From NCBI RefSeq assembly GCF_902859695.1, contig NZ_CADIJL010000016.1, positions 56,782-120,781 of the forward strand: a DNA stretch of 64,000 bases, given 5' to 3'. Position 1 is the first letter of the stretch. Each line of letters starts with the position of its first letter. This document shows positions 19,013 to 30,346 of this stretch, one piece after another. Position numbers and translations under genes: made by a program. This stretch comes from Achromobacter ruhlandii (GTDB lineage: Bacteria > Pseudomonadota > Gammaproteobacteria > Burkholderiales > Burkholderiaceae_B). The notes beneath the pieces were generated by a model that worked only from the letters and a program-made list of their open reading frames with translations, was not told where the DNA came from and searched no databases.

Positions 19013-21334
19013 TCAGCCCAATACCGGCGACAGCAGCGGCTGCTTGGGCCGCACGTCCAGCGCCCGCCCTTTGCGCGCGCGCTTGCCGACGTACACCGCC
19101 AGCGCCGCGCCCGCCAGGATGTCTTCGGTGTGCTTGTTGCGGTAGATGCCCGCCGCGCGCAGGCCGAGCGCGCCGATCGGCACGGTCTGATCCAGCTTGT
19201 CGGCGCCGTCCAGCCCCATCAGGATGGTGCCGCGTCCGCCGCCGGACAACGATTTGACCTCGTCCAGCCCGAACACCAGGAACTTGCCCTTCTGCGACAG
19301 CAGCGCCAGTTGCGTGGCGCCCTCGAACAGCGGCACCGGACGCAACAGTTCGTCGCCCGCCTCCAGCGTGATGAACTGCTTGCCGGCGCGCTGGCGGCTG
19401 GTCATATCCGACAGCCTGGCGGCAAAGCCGTAGCCGCCGCGCGTGGCCAGCAACCAGCGGCTGTCGGCCGCCGCCGCGATGGTGTGGACAATGCGGGTGC
19501 CGCTTTCCAGGTCGATCATGGTGGTGACCGGCTGGCCGTCGCCGCGCGCCGACGGCAGGCCGGACACCGGCACCGAATAGACGCGGCCGTTGTCGCCCAT
19601 GGCGATCAGCGTGTCGGTGGTGCGGCATTCGAAGGCGCCGTAGAGATCGTCGCCCTGCTTGAAGGCGAATTGCGAGGCGTCGTGGCCGTGGCCCTGGCGG
19701 GCGCGCAGCCAGCCCTTCTGCGACACGATCACCGTAACGGGCTCGTCCAGCACCTTGGTCTCGAGCACGGCGCGTTCGGCGGTCTCGATCAGGGTGCGGC
19801 GATCGTCGCCATACTGCTTGGCGTCGGCCTCGATTTCCTTGACCAGCAGGCGCTTGAGCGCGTTGGGATTGTCCAGCAGTTCCTGCAACGCAACCTGTTC
19901 CTTGCGCTTGTCCGCGAGCTCCTGCTCGATCTTGAAGCCTTCCAGGCGCGCCAGCTGACGCAGGCGCATTTCGAGGATGTCCTCGGCCTGGCGCTCGGAC
20001 AGCTTGAAGCGCTCCATCAGCGCCGCGCGCGGCTCGTCCGATTCGCGGATGGTCTGGATCACCTCGTCCACATTCAGGTAGACCACCATGCGGCCTTCCA
20101 GCACGTGGATACGGTCGATGACCTTGTCCAGGCGGAAGCGGGTGCGGCGCATCACGGTGTTGGTGCGGAACGCCAGCCATTCGGTGAGGATGTCGCGCAG
20201 GCCCTTCTGGCGCGGGCGGCCGTCGGTGCCGATGCAGACCAGGTTGACCGAGGCGCTGCTTTCCATGCTGGTCTGCGCCAGCAGCGTGTTGACGAACTCG
20301 TCGCGGTCGACGCGCGAGGTCTTGGGTTCAAACACGAGGCGCACGGCGGCGTCCTTGCCGGATTCGTCGCGCACTGCGTCCAGCAGGTTCAGCATGACGG
20401 CCTTGGCCTGCGTCTGCTCCGGCGTCAGGCTCTTCTTGCCGCTCTTGACCTTGGGGTTGGTGATTTCCTCGATCTCTTCGAGCACCTTCTGGCAGGAGGT
20501 GCCCGGCGGCAGCTCGGTGACCACCAATTGCCACTGGCCGCGCGCCATTTCCTCGAACTGCCAGCGCGCCCGCACCTTGAGCGAGCCGCGCCCGCCGGCG
20601 TAGATCTGCGCGATGTCGGCGGCCGGCGTGATGATCTGGCCGCCGCCGGCGAAGTCCGGGCCGGGGATCATGCCGAACAGCTCGGCGTCCGGCAGTTGCG
20701 GCTGCTTGATCAGCGCCACGCAGGCCTGCGCCACTTCGCGCAGGTTGTGCGGCGGGATCTCGGTGGCCATGCCGACCGCAATGCCTGAGGCGCCGTTCAG
20801 CAGCATCACCGGCAGGCGCGCCGGCAGCATCTGCGGCTCCTGCTGGCTGCCGTCGTAGTTGGGCACGAAATCGACCGTGCCTTCGTCCAGTTCGTCCAGC
20901 AGCAGCTTGGCGATCGGCGTCAGGCGCGCTTCGGTGTAGCGCATGGCGGCGGCGTTGTCGCCGTCGCGCGAACCGAAGTTGCCCTGGCCGTCGATCAGCG
21001 GATAGCGCAGGGAGAAGTCCTGCGCCATGCGCACCATGGCGTCATAGGCGGCCTGGTCGCCGTGCGGGTGGTACTTGCCCAGCACGTCGCCGACGACGCG
21101 GGCCGACTTGACGGGCTTGGCGCCCGCGCCCAGTCCCATGGCCTGCATCGCGAACAGGATGCGGCGCTGCACGGGCTTCTGCCCGTCACCCACGTCCGGC
21201 AGGGCGCGGCCCCGCACCACGGACACTGCGTAGTCCAGATAGGCCTGTTCGGCGTAGCGCGCCAGGGTGATGGCGGCATCGCCGCCCTCGTCGGGCGCGG
21301 CGTCGAACAAACCTTGTTGATTGCTGTCGGTCAT
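19013..21334 (-). CDS. parC: DNA topoisomerase IV subunit A
   Basis: 773 residues. The subunit that cuts and rejoins DNA during chromosome unlinking. The N-terminal domain contains '[15 protein letters not shown]', '[25 protein letters not shown]' and the catalytic Tyr133 in 'MRYTEARL'; the C-terminal half holds the beta-pinwheel blades. At the position equal to E. coli ParC Ser80, a quinolone-resistance site, this protein has Gln94, and Asp98 at the Glu84 position. It is cotranscribed with parE and a YcxB-like gene. Confidence 0.96.
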   Translation of the reverse strand: MTDSNQQGLFDAAPDEGGDAAITLARYAEQAYLDYAVSVVRGRALPDVGDGQKPVQRRILFAMQAMGLGAGAKPVKSARVVGDVLGKYHPHGDQAAYDAMVRMAQDFSLRYPLIDGQGNFGSRDGDNAAAMRYTEARLTPIAKLLLDELDEGTVDFVPNYDGSQQEPQMLPARLPVMLLNGASGIAVGMATEIPPHNLREVAQACVALIKQPQLPDAELFGMIPGPDFAGGGQIITPAADIAQIYAGGRGSLKVRARWQFEEMARGQWQLVVTELPPGTSCQKVLEEIEEITNPKVKSGKKSLTPEQTQAKAVMLNLLDAVRDESGKDAAVRLVFEPKTSRVDRDEFVNTLLAQTSMESSASVNLVCIGTDGRPRQKGLRDILTEWLAFRTNTVMRRTRFRLDKVIDRIHVLEGRMVVYLNVDEVIQTIRESDEPRAALMERFKLSERQAEDILEMRLRQLARLEGFKIEQELADKRKEQVALQELLDNPNALKRLLVKEIEADAKQYGDDRRTLIETAERAVLETKVLDEPVTVIVSQKGWLRARQGHGHDASQFAFKQGDDLYGAFECRTTDTLIAMGDNGRVYSVPVSGLPSARGDGQPVTTMIDLESGTRIVHTIAAAADSRWLLATRGGYGFAARLSDMTSRQRAGKQFITLEAGDELLRPVPLFEGATQLALLSQKGKFLVFGLDEVKSLSGGGRGTILMGLDGADKLDQTVPIGALGLRAAGIYRNKHTEDILAGAALAVYVGKRARKGRALDVRPKQPLLSPVLG

Positions 21335-21369
21335 GATGGTTTCAGGTAGACAAATTCATTGAAACGGCG

Positions 21370-21980
21370 TCATTGGGGACGCGCGGCGCCCAGCAGCTGG
21401 GCATCGGCCACGTGCTCGCGCAACTGGGCGCGCACCGCGTCCAGGGTGGCGGCGTCCTGCCCGCGCTTGGGAATGATCACGCCTTGCAGCGTCCCCAGGA
21501 TGACATACAGATGCTGCGGCGTTTCCTCGACCCGCCGCACGTCGCCCCAGTCGATGCGCCCCGAGGCGTCGGCAATGCTGTCCTCGATGCCATCGGCGCC
21601 GAACACCAGCTGGTGGCGCCCCAGGAACAAGCCGTCGGGCCGCTTGGCCAGCATGCGGCGCGTGTTCATGCGCACCAGTCCAGGCAGCACGAACTCGTAG
21701 GCCAGCGCCAGCAGCGCCAGGATGCCCAGGCCCACCGCCAGCCCCTCGACGTACACCGGCAACAGCGCGCCCCAGTTGGGGCCGTGCCCGTCCCAGGTCT
21801 GCCAGACCAGATAGCCCAGCAGGACCACCACCATCAACACCGCGAAACGCAGGTGCGACAGGTAGCGGCGGCGGCGCAGTTCCGGCCGCTTGTACACGTA
21901 GGCCGCGAATTCGGCGTAGTCGTCGGCGGTCAGGTCGACCGCCATGGCGGCGGACGGCGGCGGGGACGCGGACGGCGTCA

Positions 21981-21981
<1 letters not shown>
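21370..21981 (-). CDS. YcxB-like membrane protein between parE and parC
   Basis: 203 residues. A soluble N-terminal segment ('LTADDYAEFAAYVYKRPELRRRRY'), two membrane helices (about residues 46-62 and 77-100), and a C-terminal PH-like beta domain ('LVFGADGIEDSIADASGRIDWGDVRRVEETPQHLYVILG...IIPKRG'). This resembles the YcxB family; no biochemical role is known. Its ATG overlaps the parE stop codon by one base (TGATG), so it is translated by coupling, and parC follows 35 bases later. Placement inside a topoisomerase IV operon is striking but may only reflect shared expression. Confidence 0.75.
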
Positions 21982-23942
<1,961 letters not shown>

Positions 23943-24140
23943 GTTATCCCCAACATCTGTGGAAAAAAACCGACATTTTACGGATAAGCCCAGATTCTGC
24001 GCGGCTCCGGGTGGGATGCGCACGACCTGACCAGCTCCGAATTCGGTAGGATGACGATAGAGACACAGCCAGCGGATCCGGGTTCAATGCGCCGGGTCGC
24101 GATAACTGCGCCGCGATATCCTACACAAAAGCGGCGAATA

Positions 24141-24188
24141 CTGTTGTTATAAACAGTGGTATGCCTGTTGTTTTTGACAGTGGTATGC
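24141..24188. repeat. Tandem 24-bp repeat in the parE-trxA intergenic region
   Basis: Two head-to-tail copies, 24141-24164 and 24165-24188. Both start CTGTTGTT and end ACAGTGGTATGC, and they differ at four bases in between. Each copy contains the inverted pair CTGTT...(A/G)ACAG. They lie 80-130 bases before trxA in the 326-base gap between parE and trxA, so they may be regulator or sigma-factor sites. The rest of the gap (23943-24140 and 24189-24268) shows no gene. Confidence 0.6.
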
Positions 24189-24268
24189 TTTAATCCATTC
24201 CACAAACAAGAACAACGGCAAGGCGTCCCTCTTTTCGCCTTTTGCTGCCGAACCCGAGAATCACCATC

Positions 24269-24595
24269 ATGAGCGACCAAATCAAGAACGTCAGTGACGC
24301 GAGCTTCGATGCCGATGTGTTGAAGTCCGGCCAGCCGGTGCTGGTGGACTACTGGGCTGCCTGGTGCGGCCCCTGCAAGATGATCGCCCCGATCCTGGAA
24401 GAAGTCGCCACCGAATACGCCGGTCGCCTGACGATCGCCAAGCTCAACGTGGACGAAAACCAGGGCACCGCCGCCAAGTACGGCATCCGTGGCATCCCCA
24501 CCCTCATGCTCTTTAAAGACGGCCAGGCTGCCGCCACCAAGGTTGGCGCGCTGTCGAAGTCGCAACTCACCGCATTCCTGGACGGCGCGTTGTAA
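24269..24595 (+). CDS. trxA: Thioredoxin
   Basis: 108 residues from the ATG at 24269. Cytoplasmic disulfide reductase with active site Trp-Cys33-Gly-Pro-Cys36 and the cis-proline loop 'RGIPTLMLF'. Normal length. It precedes rho, a common arrangement in proteobacteria; the gap of 117 bases holds a GC hairpin. Confidence 0.97.
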   Translation: MSDQIKNVSDASFDADVLKSGQPVLVDYWAAWCGPCKMIAPILEEVATEYAGRLTIAKLNVDENQGTAAKYGIRGIPTLMLFKDGQAAATKVGALSKSQLTAFLDGAL

Positions 24596-24615
24596 ACTGC
24601 GTGCTGTGAACGAAG

Positions 24616-24636
24616 GCGCCGCCCTGGGGGCGGCGC
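24616..24636 (+). promoter_or_regulatory. GC-rich hairpin in the rho leader
   Basis: Nine-bp stem (24616-24624 with 24628-24636) and a three-base loop between trxA and rho, without a T-run. It is more likely an attenuator-like or RNA-stability element than a terminator. rho is known to regulate its own leader in other bacteria. Confidence 0.4.
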
Positions 24637-24712
24637 GCATTCAATACCGCGCGAGCCCGTCCGTGGCGCGCCGCCAGAACCCTCCTTTACTTTTCCCCCA
24701 ACACTCACCGCG

Positions 24713-25972
24713 ATGCACCTCAACGAACTGAAGGCGCTGCATGTCTCGCAGCTGCTGGAAATGGCCGCTGGCCTGGAAATCGAGAACGCCAACCGCCTGC
24801 GCAAGCAGGAGCTGATGTTCGCCATCATGAAACGGCGCGCCAAGCAGGGCGAGCAGATCTTTGGCGACGGCGTGCTGGAAGTCCTGCCCGATGGCTTCGG
24901 TTTCCTGCGCTCGCCCGAGACCTCGTATCTGGCCAGCACGGACGACATCTACATCTCGCCGTCCCAGATCCGCCGCTTCAACCTGCACACCGGCGACTCG
25001 ATCGAAGGCGAAGTGCGCACGCCCAAGGATGGCGAGCGTTATTTCGCGCTGGTCAAGGTGGACAAGGTCAACGGCGTGGCGCCCGAGGCGATCAAGCATC
25101 GCATCATGTTCGAGAACCTGACGCCGTTGCATCCGAACCGGACCATGCGCCTGGAACGCGACATCAAGAGCGAAGAGAACCTGACGGGCCGCATCCTGGA
25201 CGTCTTCGCCCCCATCGGCATGGGCCAGCGCGGCCTGATCGTCGCCAGCCCCAAGTCCGGCAAGACGGTGATGATGCAGCACATCGCGCACGCCATCACC
25301 ACCAACTACCCCGACGCGGTCATGATCGTCCTGCTGGTGGACGAGCGCCCCGAGGAAGTGACCGAAATGCAGCGCACCGTGCGCGGCGAAGTGGTCGCCT
25401 CGACCTTCGATGAGCCCGCCACCCGCCACGTGCAGGTCGCCGAAATGGTCATCGAAAAGGCCAAGCGACTGGTCGAAATGAAGAAGGACGTGGTGATCCT
25501 GCTGGACTCGATCACCCGTCTGGCCCGCGCCTACAACACCGTGGTGCCGGCTTCCGGCAAGGTGCTGACCGGCGGTGTCGACGCCAACGCCCTGCAACGT
25601 CCCAAGCGCTTCTTCGGCGCCGCGCGCAACCTCGAGGAAGGCGGTTCGCTGACCATCCTGGGCACCGCGCTGATCGAGACCGGCAGCCGCATGGACGAAG
25701 TCATCTACGAAGAATTCAAGGGCACCGGCAACTCCGAAGTGCACCTGGAACGCCGCCTGGCGGAAAAGCGCGTCTACCCGTCCATCAACCTGAACAAGTC
25801 GGGCACCCGCCGCGAAGAACTGCTGATCGCGCCGGACCTGCTGCAGAAGGTCTGGGTGCTGCGCAAGTTCATCCACGACATGGACGAAGTCCAGTCCATG
25901 GAATTCATCCTGGACAAGATGCGCGCCACCAAGACCAACGCCGAATTCTTCGACATGATGAAGAAGAAGTAA
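24713..25972 (+). CDS. rho: Transcription termination factor Rho
   Basis: 419 residues, full length. An RNA-dependent hexameric helicase that ends transcription. N-terminal RNA-binding OB domain ('[17 protein letters not shown]'), Walker A '[10 protein letters not shown]', Walker B '[16 protein letters not shown]', and the R loop '[19 protein letters not shown]'. No large insertion is present. Confidence 0.98.
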   Translation: MHLNELKALHVSQLLEMAAGLEIENANRLRKQELMFAIMKRRAKQGEQIFGDGVLEVLPDGFGFLRSPETSYLASTDDIYISPSQIRRFNLHTGDSIEGEVRTPKDGERYFALVKVDKVNGVAPEAIKHRIMFENLTPLHPNRTMRLERDIKSEENLTGRILDVFAPIGMGQRGLIVASPKSGKTVMMQHIAHAITTNYPDAVMIVLLVDERPEEVTEMQRTVRGEVVASTFDEPATRHVQVAEMVIEKAKRLVEMKKDVVILLDSITRLARAYNTVVPASGKVLTGGVDANALQRPKRFFGAARNLEEGGSLTILGTALIETGSRMDEVIYEEFKGTGNSEVHLERRLAEKRVYPSINLNKSGTRREELLIAPDLLQKVWVLRKFIHDMDEVQSMEFILDKMRATKTNAEFFDMMKKK

Positions 25973-26006
25973 GCCGTCGCCGCCCGCATGCCGGGCGCAC
26001 GCATCG

Positions 26007-26044
26007 ATTTGGCGAGGATTGCCCCACGGCGGTCCTCGCCAAAT
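26007..26044 (+). terminator. Probable terminator after rho
   Basis: Twelve-bp perfect stem (26007-26018 with 26033-26044) with a 14-base loop, 35 bases past the rho stop codon. The T-run after it is weak (GCTTTC), so efficiency is uncertain. Confidence 0.6.
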
Positions 26045-26168
26045 GCTTTCAGGGGCGGCGTTTCGAGCCGGCCCGCATTGAATCCACCCAGAGGGGCCCG
26101 TCGGCACGCACACTATCCGCGGCGGCGCTGACGGCCAGCCCGCAACCGATCCGCCACCCGGCCGTCGT

Positions 26169-26522
26169 TCAGTGCAACTTGGGATCGGGGAACGGCAGCT
26201 TGTCCTGGGACATGCTGGGCTGGGCCTTCCACGTCTTGCCCTGCCTGTAGAAGTCCATCTGGTTTTCGTTGACCGCGGCGCCCATCGTCACCGCCACCGT
26301 GCAGGCGACCTGCCCCGGGTGGCTGGCCTGCTCTGCGGCCACACAGGTGCCCAGTTTGACCTCGGACGGGCGCGACAGGCCGGTGCCCGCGAGCATATCG
26401 ACGATCGCATCCGTCGCCTCGGGAATGGTGGGCAGGACCAGGTCCTGGGCCTGGGCCCAGGCCCAGGCGGAAACACTCATCAATGCGACCACCGTTGCCA
26501 GGCGGATGCGGGACTTGGCCAT
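26169..26522 (-). CDS. Small exported protein, unknown function
   Basis: 117 residues. A clear signal peptide (residues 1-25, 'ATVVALMSVSAWAWAQAQ'), then a soluble domain with two cysteines ('LGTCVAAEQ' and 'QVACTVAV') that could form a disulfide. The C-terminus 'KTWKAQPSMSQDKLPFPDPKLH' is proline-rich. No family is recognised. It is a single gene between rho (convergent) and the yhdP-like gene upstream in the same direction, 104 bases away. A perfect 24-bp palindrome lies within the signal-peptide codons. Confidence 0.65.
   Translation of the reverse strand: MAKSRIRLATVVALMSVSAWAWAQAQDLVLPTIPEATDAIVDMLAGTGLSRPSEVKLGTCVAAEQASHPGQVACTVAVTMGAAVNENQMDFYRQGKTWKAQPSMSQDKLPFPDPKLH
26444..26467. 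repeat. Perfect 24-bp palindrome inside a signal-peptide coding region
   Basis: CCTGGGCCTGGG (26444-26455) is followed immediately by its exact reverse complement (26456-26467). It encodes the Trp-Ala/Gln-Ala part of the signal peptide of the gene at 26169-26522, so it is coding but could form a strong cruciform or mRNA hairpin. Confidence 0.7.
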
Positions 26523-26625
26523 GCGTCGACTCCAAGCAGTATCAGGACTGACGGGAGCTTAATGGCCCGCATGCGTTGCTGTCTGTTCGGTCTGTATCCC
26601 AATGTCAGGAAGAGGCGCGGCCGGA

Positions 26626-29600
26626 TCAGTGCTCGATGAACTCTTCCAGGCTGCGGGGCTTGGGCGTCTGCTTGGGCGCAGGCTTGCCCGAGGCGTCGAT
26701 CGGGTCGATCTGCGGATCGTCCCAACTACCCGTGACCGCGTATTCCATGGTCATGGCGCGCGCCAGGGGCTGCTTGAGCAGCCATTGCGTGACAAACGCG
26801 CCCAGGCCGATCAGAGGGTTGACCGCCAGCGCCGTGACCATCGCCGCGCCGCTGGCGTCCAGGTTGGGAATCACCACTGCCTTCAGGTTCCAGCGCTCCA
26901 GCACGATGTTGACGTCGCCGGCCAGCACGATGGCGGCGACCGGGCCGTTGATCTTGTAGCCCTCGGTCCTGAGCGAGCCATCGGCCAGCTTGACCTGCCC
27001 GCGCACGGTGTCGAACGGGAAGCCGTCGCGCAACAGGTTGGTCGGATTGACGTCGAGCCGCGCCAGGCGCTGCAACGATTGCAGTGACAGCAGCTCCAGC
27101 AGGCGCGCCGTACGCGAATTCACATGCATGAAGCGCCCCTTGTCCAGGGTGATCTCGGCATCGCCGATGACGTCGGCGATGTTGTGGGTCCAGGGCAGGT
27201 TGCGCCAGGTCACCTTGGCCTTGATGCCGCCGGAGCCTCCCGACACCACGTGCTCTAGGCCGATTCGATCCATGAAACTGCCCACGTTCTCGAACTTGGC
27301 GGTGGCGTCCACCGTCAGGCCCCGGTCGGGCCCCTCCAGGCGCCACGCGCCGGTCGCGTTCAGCGCGGCCGCGTCATTGGTGATCGATAGTTTGTCCAGG
27401 CGCCACTGCCGGCCGCGCTCCAGGTTGGTACCCAGCACCTGCAGCTCGCCCAGGTTCTTGCCATAGAGACGGAATTCCTTGGCCTGCAGGTCGATCGCGG
27501 GGATGTCCGACAGATCGTTGCCGGACGACAGCGCCTTGTCGGCCTCGTTGCTGTCATCGGCGCCCCCCAGCGCCAGGTGCTTGAGGCGGGCCGTGATCTG
27601 GCCGGCGATCGCGCCGGAGGCCTCGCGCCATGACAGCGAGCCCGCGGCCTGGCGCGACTCGATATCGACGCGCCACTGCGCTGGCGCCGGGCGGGTGGCG
27701 TACAAGGTCAGGTCGTTCAGCGTATAGCCACTGGTGCGCAGCATCCCGGTCGCCAGGCTGACGCGCTCGGCCGGCGGCAGCAGGGGCCGGGGCGCCGGGC
27801 GTCCTTTGACCGCTGGCGCGCTGAAGCCGTCGGACACGGCTTCCCAGGCATCCATGTCCAGCTGCGGCAGGCTGGCGTTCAGGCTCAGGCCGCGATCGGG
27901 CAGACTGGCGGGCCGCTCGATGCCCAGCGCCCCGCGCGCAAAATAGGACGGCGCGGCATCGGCCGGGTCACGCTCGAACAATGCATTGATGTTGTCGCCC
28001 AGGCTGGCGGTCAGCCAGCGCCGCCCCTTGTTGCCACGATCCTGCGCGGCGCCCCATTGCAGCTTGAGCGGACGGCTGGATGCCGCCGGCTTGCCCACCG
28101 GCGCCGGCATGTCGATCGCCAGGCCGGCCAGATCCGAGTCCAGCGACAGTTCCACCGAACCGCCGCGCTGGTAGCCGACCTTGCCCTTGTAGGCGGTCCT
28201 GCCCGAGAAACGCGCCATCGCCGGCACGTTGCTGATCTGCGTCAGCCCCGCCCCCGCCAGCACGCCCTCGAAGCGCAGGGCGTCGTTCGGCTGGGTCAGG
28301 CTGCCGCTGATCTTGACCGGCCCGCCCAGGAACTGCGCGCGGATTTCCTTGGTATGTACGCCCTTTTCCGAGAAATCCAGGTCGCCGTGCATCTGGCTGA
28401 GCAAGGGCATTTCCGGCATGAAAGTGAAGGTATTGTCGGCGAACTGGATCTTGCCCTCCACCTGGGTGTCGTCGGTGTTCATCAACGGCACCTTCAGCTT
28501 GAGCGGCATGCGCCAGTTGCCGGTGCCGCGCGCCTCGTCCAGGGCGCCGTCCAGCAGTTGCCCGAGCGGCGAACTGCCGGCCAGCGCCAGATAGGCCGGC
28601 ACCGTGCCGCTGGTCTCGCCGACGACCGTCAACTCGGCCTGGTGCTCCATGTCGGGGATGCTGGCGGTCACCGCGCCCAGGGTCACCGTCTGGTCGGGGC
28701 CGGTCTGGAACACGCCGCCGCCCGGACTGTCGAGCACCAGCCCGACCTTGTCGACCCGGAAATTGCCCGACAGGTTCTGCACCATCGGCCAGGCCTTGCG
28801 GTCCCGGCGTGCCGGCGCATAGTCGACCCGGGCGCCGGTATAGGCGCCCGCGATGACGAATTCGCCCGTGGATCCCGCCGCGCCGAACGGGAATTCGTCC
28901 AGGTCGCCCTTGAGGGTGATGGCCGCCGATTCCATCTGGCCGGCCGGCAGGCCGGTCGCCAGCCATTCACGCGCGTCGGCGTTGACCTCCAGCGGCAGAT
29001 AGCGGTGAATCGCGTTCATGGCGCCGCGCACCAGAGTGCCGCGCATGTCGACGCTGCCGGCCGCGCTCTTGCCCTCCTTGCGCCACTGGCCCTGCAGGCG
29101 CACGTCCAGGTCGTCATTGGTGACGCGCAGCTGGCTCACGTCGAGAAACCAGTCGCGGGCGTCGACGCCCTTGATGCCGGCATCCAGCACGACCTCGTTG
29201 GCCGCCAGTTCGGGCTGCTCGAAGATGCCCGGCAAGGTCACGCGCAATTGCTCGATGCGGCCATTGACCGCCAGGTTCGCCGCCCCCGCGCTGCGCGCCA
29301 GCGGCACGCGCTCGCTGTCGATGAAATCGCCCGGCGTGCCTTCGATGCGCGCTTGCGCATAGCCGCCGCGCACCGCCGGCCCGTCGGCGGCCGCGGCCCA
29401 ATCGACCCCGCGCGCGGCCACGTCGGCCGTCAGGGTGGTGAACTTGCCGTGATCCAGTTGCAGCCAGGCGCGGGCGGTGACGCGCCCCTTGATGGCCGGC
29501 GGCGGCATCCAGGGCGCCCAGGCCAGCGGCTCGGCGTCGTCCAGCGCGGCGTAGATCTGGCCGCTCCAGTTGGCGGGGCTGGCGGCATTGCCCGAGAACA

Positions 29601-30306
29601 GGCTGCGATTGAACTCGCCGCGCAGATCCAGCTTGCGGGCCAGGGCGGGATCGCCATCGGCGCGCAGAGCGAAGCGATGCGACAGGCTGCCGTTGCGCAC
29701 CAGGAAATCGACATTGCTCAACACCAGTTCGGGCGCCTGGCGCAGTTCGTCCTGCCAGCGGATGCGGGCGCCGTGGATGAGCACTTCGCGCTGCGCGGTC
29801 AACCAGCGCAGCGCGGGATGGTTCAGGTCGGATTGGTGATCGCCGGCGTTCAGGTCGATGCCCTGCCCCGCCACCCAGAGGCGATTGTCGGCATCGCGCC
29901 GCAAGGTCAGCTCCGGCTGTTCCACGCGCAGCCGCACCAGCTTGGGCGACAGCGTCAGCAGGCTGCGCCAGGCCAGCACCGCCGAGACCGAGGGCAGCGT
30001 CAGCACCGGTTGCGGCTGGTCGTCGTAGACCTGCACCGAGGCCAGTTCCAGCCTGGGATTGAGGCCTTGCCAATTGGCCTGGATCGCGCCGATCGTGACG
30101 CGCGCGCCCAGCGCCTGGCTGGCGTAGGCTTCGATCTGGGGACGCCACTGATCCACGCGCGGCAAGACCCAATAGCGGACGCCCAGGAGCCCGATGGCCA
30201 CGACGCCGTACACGGTCAGTACCGCCCAGAACAGGCAGCAGAGCACTTTCTTTGAAACAGACACGGATCGGTGGGCAGGAGAATAGTCTTGCGGTATCGT
30301 CCCCAC
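26626..30306 (-). CDS. Large AsmA-like envelope protein of the YhdP/TIGR02099 type
   Basis: 1226 residues, the normal size for YhdP. One N-terminal membrane helix (about residues 20-42) anchors a very long periplasmic beta-rich body. The end has the AsmA-like C-terminal domain ('INGPVAAIVLAGDVNIVLERWNLKAVVIPNLDASGAAMVTALAVNPLIGLGAFVTQWLLKQPL'). YhdP and its relatives are implicated in phospholipid transport between inner and outer membranes. The start is a GTG at 30306 with CAGGT upstream; a GTG at 30264 is an alternative. It is divergent from glnE, with only 40 bases between start codons. Confidence 0.9.
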   Translation of the reverse strand: MGTIPQDYSPAHRSVSVSKKVLCCLFWAVLTVYGVVAIGLLGVRYWVLPRVDQWRPQIEAYASQALGARVTIGAIQANWQGLNPRLELASVQVYDDQPQPVLTLPSVSAVLAWRSLLTLSPKLVRLRVEQPELTLRRDADNRLWVAGQGIDLNAGDHQSDLNHPALRWLTAQREVLIHGARIRWQDELRQAPELVLSNVDFLVRNGSLSHRFALRADGDPALARKLDLRGEFNRSLFSGNAASPANWSGQIYAALDDAEPLAWAPWMPPPAIKGRVTARAWLQLDHGKFTTLTADVAARGVDWAAAADGPAVRGGYAQARIEGTPGDFIDSERVPLARSAGAANLAVNGRIEQLRVTLPGIFEQPELAANEVVLDAGIKGVDARDWFLDVSQLRVTNDDLDVRLQGQWRKEGKSAAGSVDMRGTLVRGAMNAIHRYLPLEVNADAREWLATGLPAGQMESAAITLKGDLDEFPFGAAGSTGEFVIAGAYTGARVDYAPARRDRKAWPMVQNLSGNFRVDKVGLVLDSPGGGVFQTGPDQTVTLGAVTASIPDMEHQAELTVVGETSGTVPAYLALAGSSPLGQLLDGALDEARGTGNWRMPLKLKVPLMNTDDTQVEGKIQFADNTFTFMPEMPLLSQMHGDLDFSEKGVHTKEIRAQFLGGPVKISGSLTQPNDALRFEGVLAGAGLTQISNVPAMARFSGRTAYKGKVGYQRGGSVELSLDSDLAGLAIDMPAPVGKPAASSRPLKLQWGAAQDRGNKGRRWLTASLGDNINALFERDPADAAPSYFARGALGIERPASLPDRGLSLNASLPQLDMDAWEAVSDGFSAPAVKGRPAPRPLLPPAERVSLATGMLRTSGYTLNDLTLYATRPAPAQWRVDIESRQAAGSLSWREASGAIAGQITARLKHLALGGADDSNEADKALSSGNDLSDIPAIDLQAKEFRLYGKNLGELQVLGTNLERGRQWRLDKLSITNDAAALNATGAWRLEGPDRGLTVDATAKFENVGSFMDRIGLEHVVSGGSGGIKAKVTWRNLPWTHNIADVIGDAEITLDKGRFMHVNSRTARLLELLSLQSLQRLARLDVNPTNLLRDGFPFDTVRGQVKLADGSLRTEGYKINGPVAAIVLAGDVNIVLERWNLKAVVIPNLDASGAAMVTALAVNPLIGLGAFVTQWLLKQPLARAMTMEYAVTGSWDDPQIDPIDASGKPAPKQTPKPRSLEEFIEH

Positions 30307-30346
30307 TTATACCTGAAACGCGCCCATTCGTCTCCGTCCGATCACC

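Noticed and set aside
24616..24636. Terminator between trxA and rho
   Set aside because: The hairpin is strong but has no T-run, so it is listed as a leader hairpin instead.
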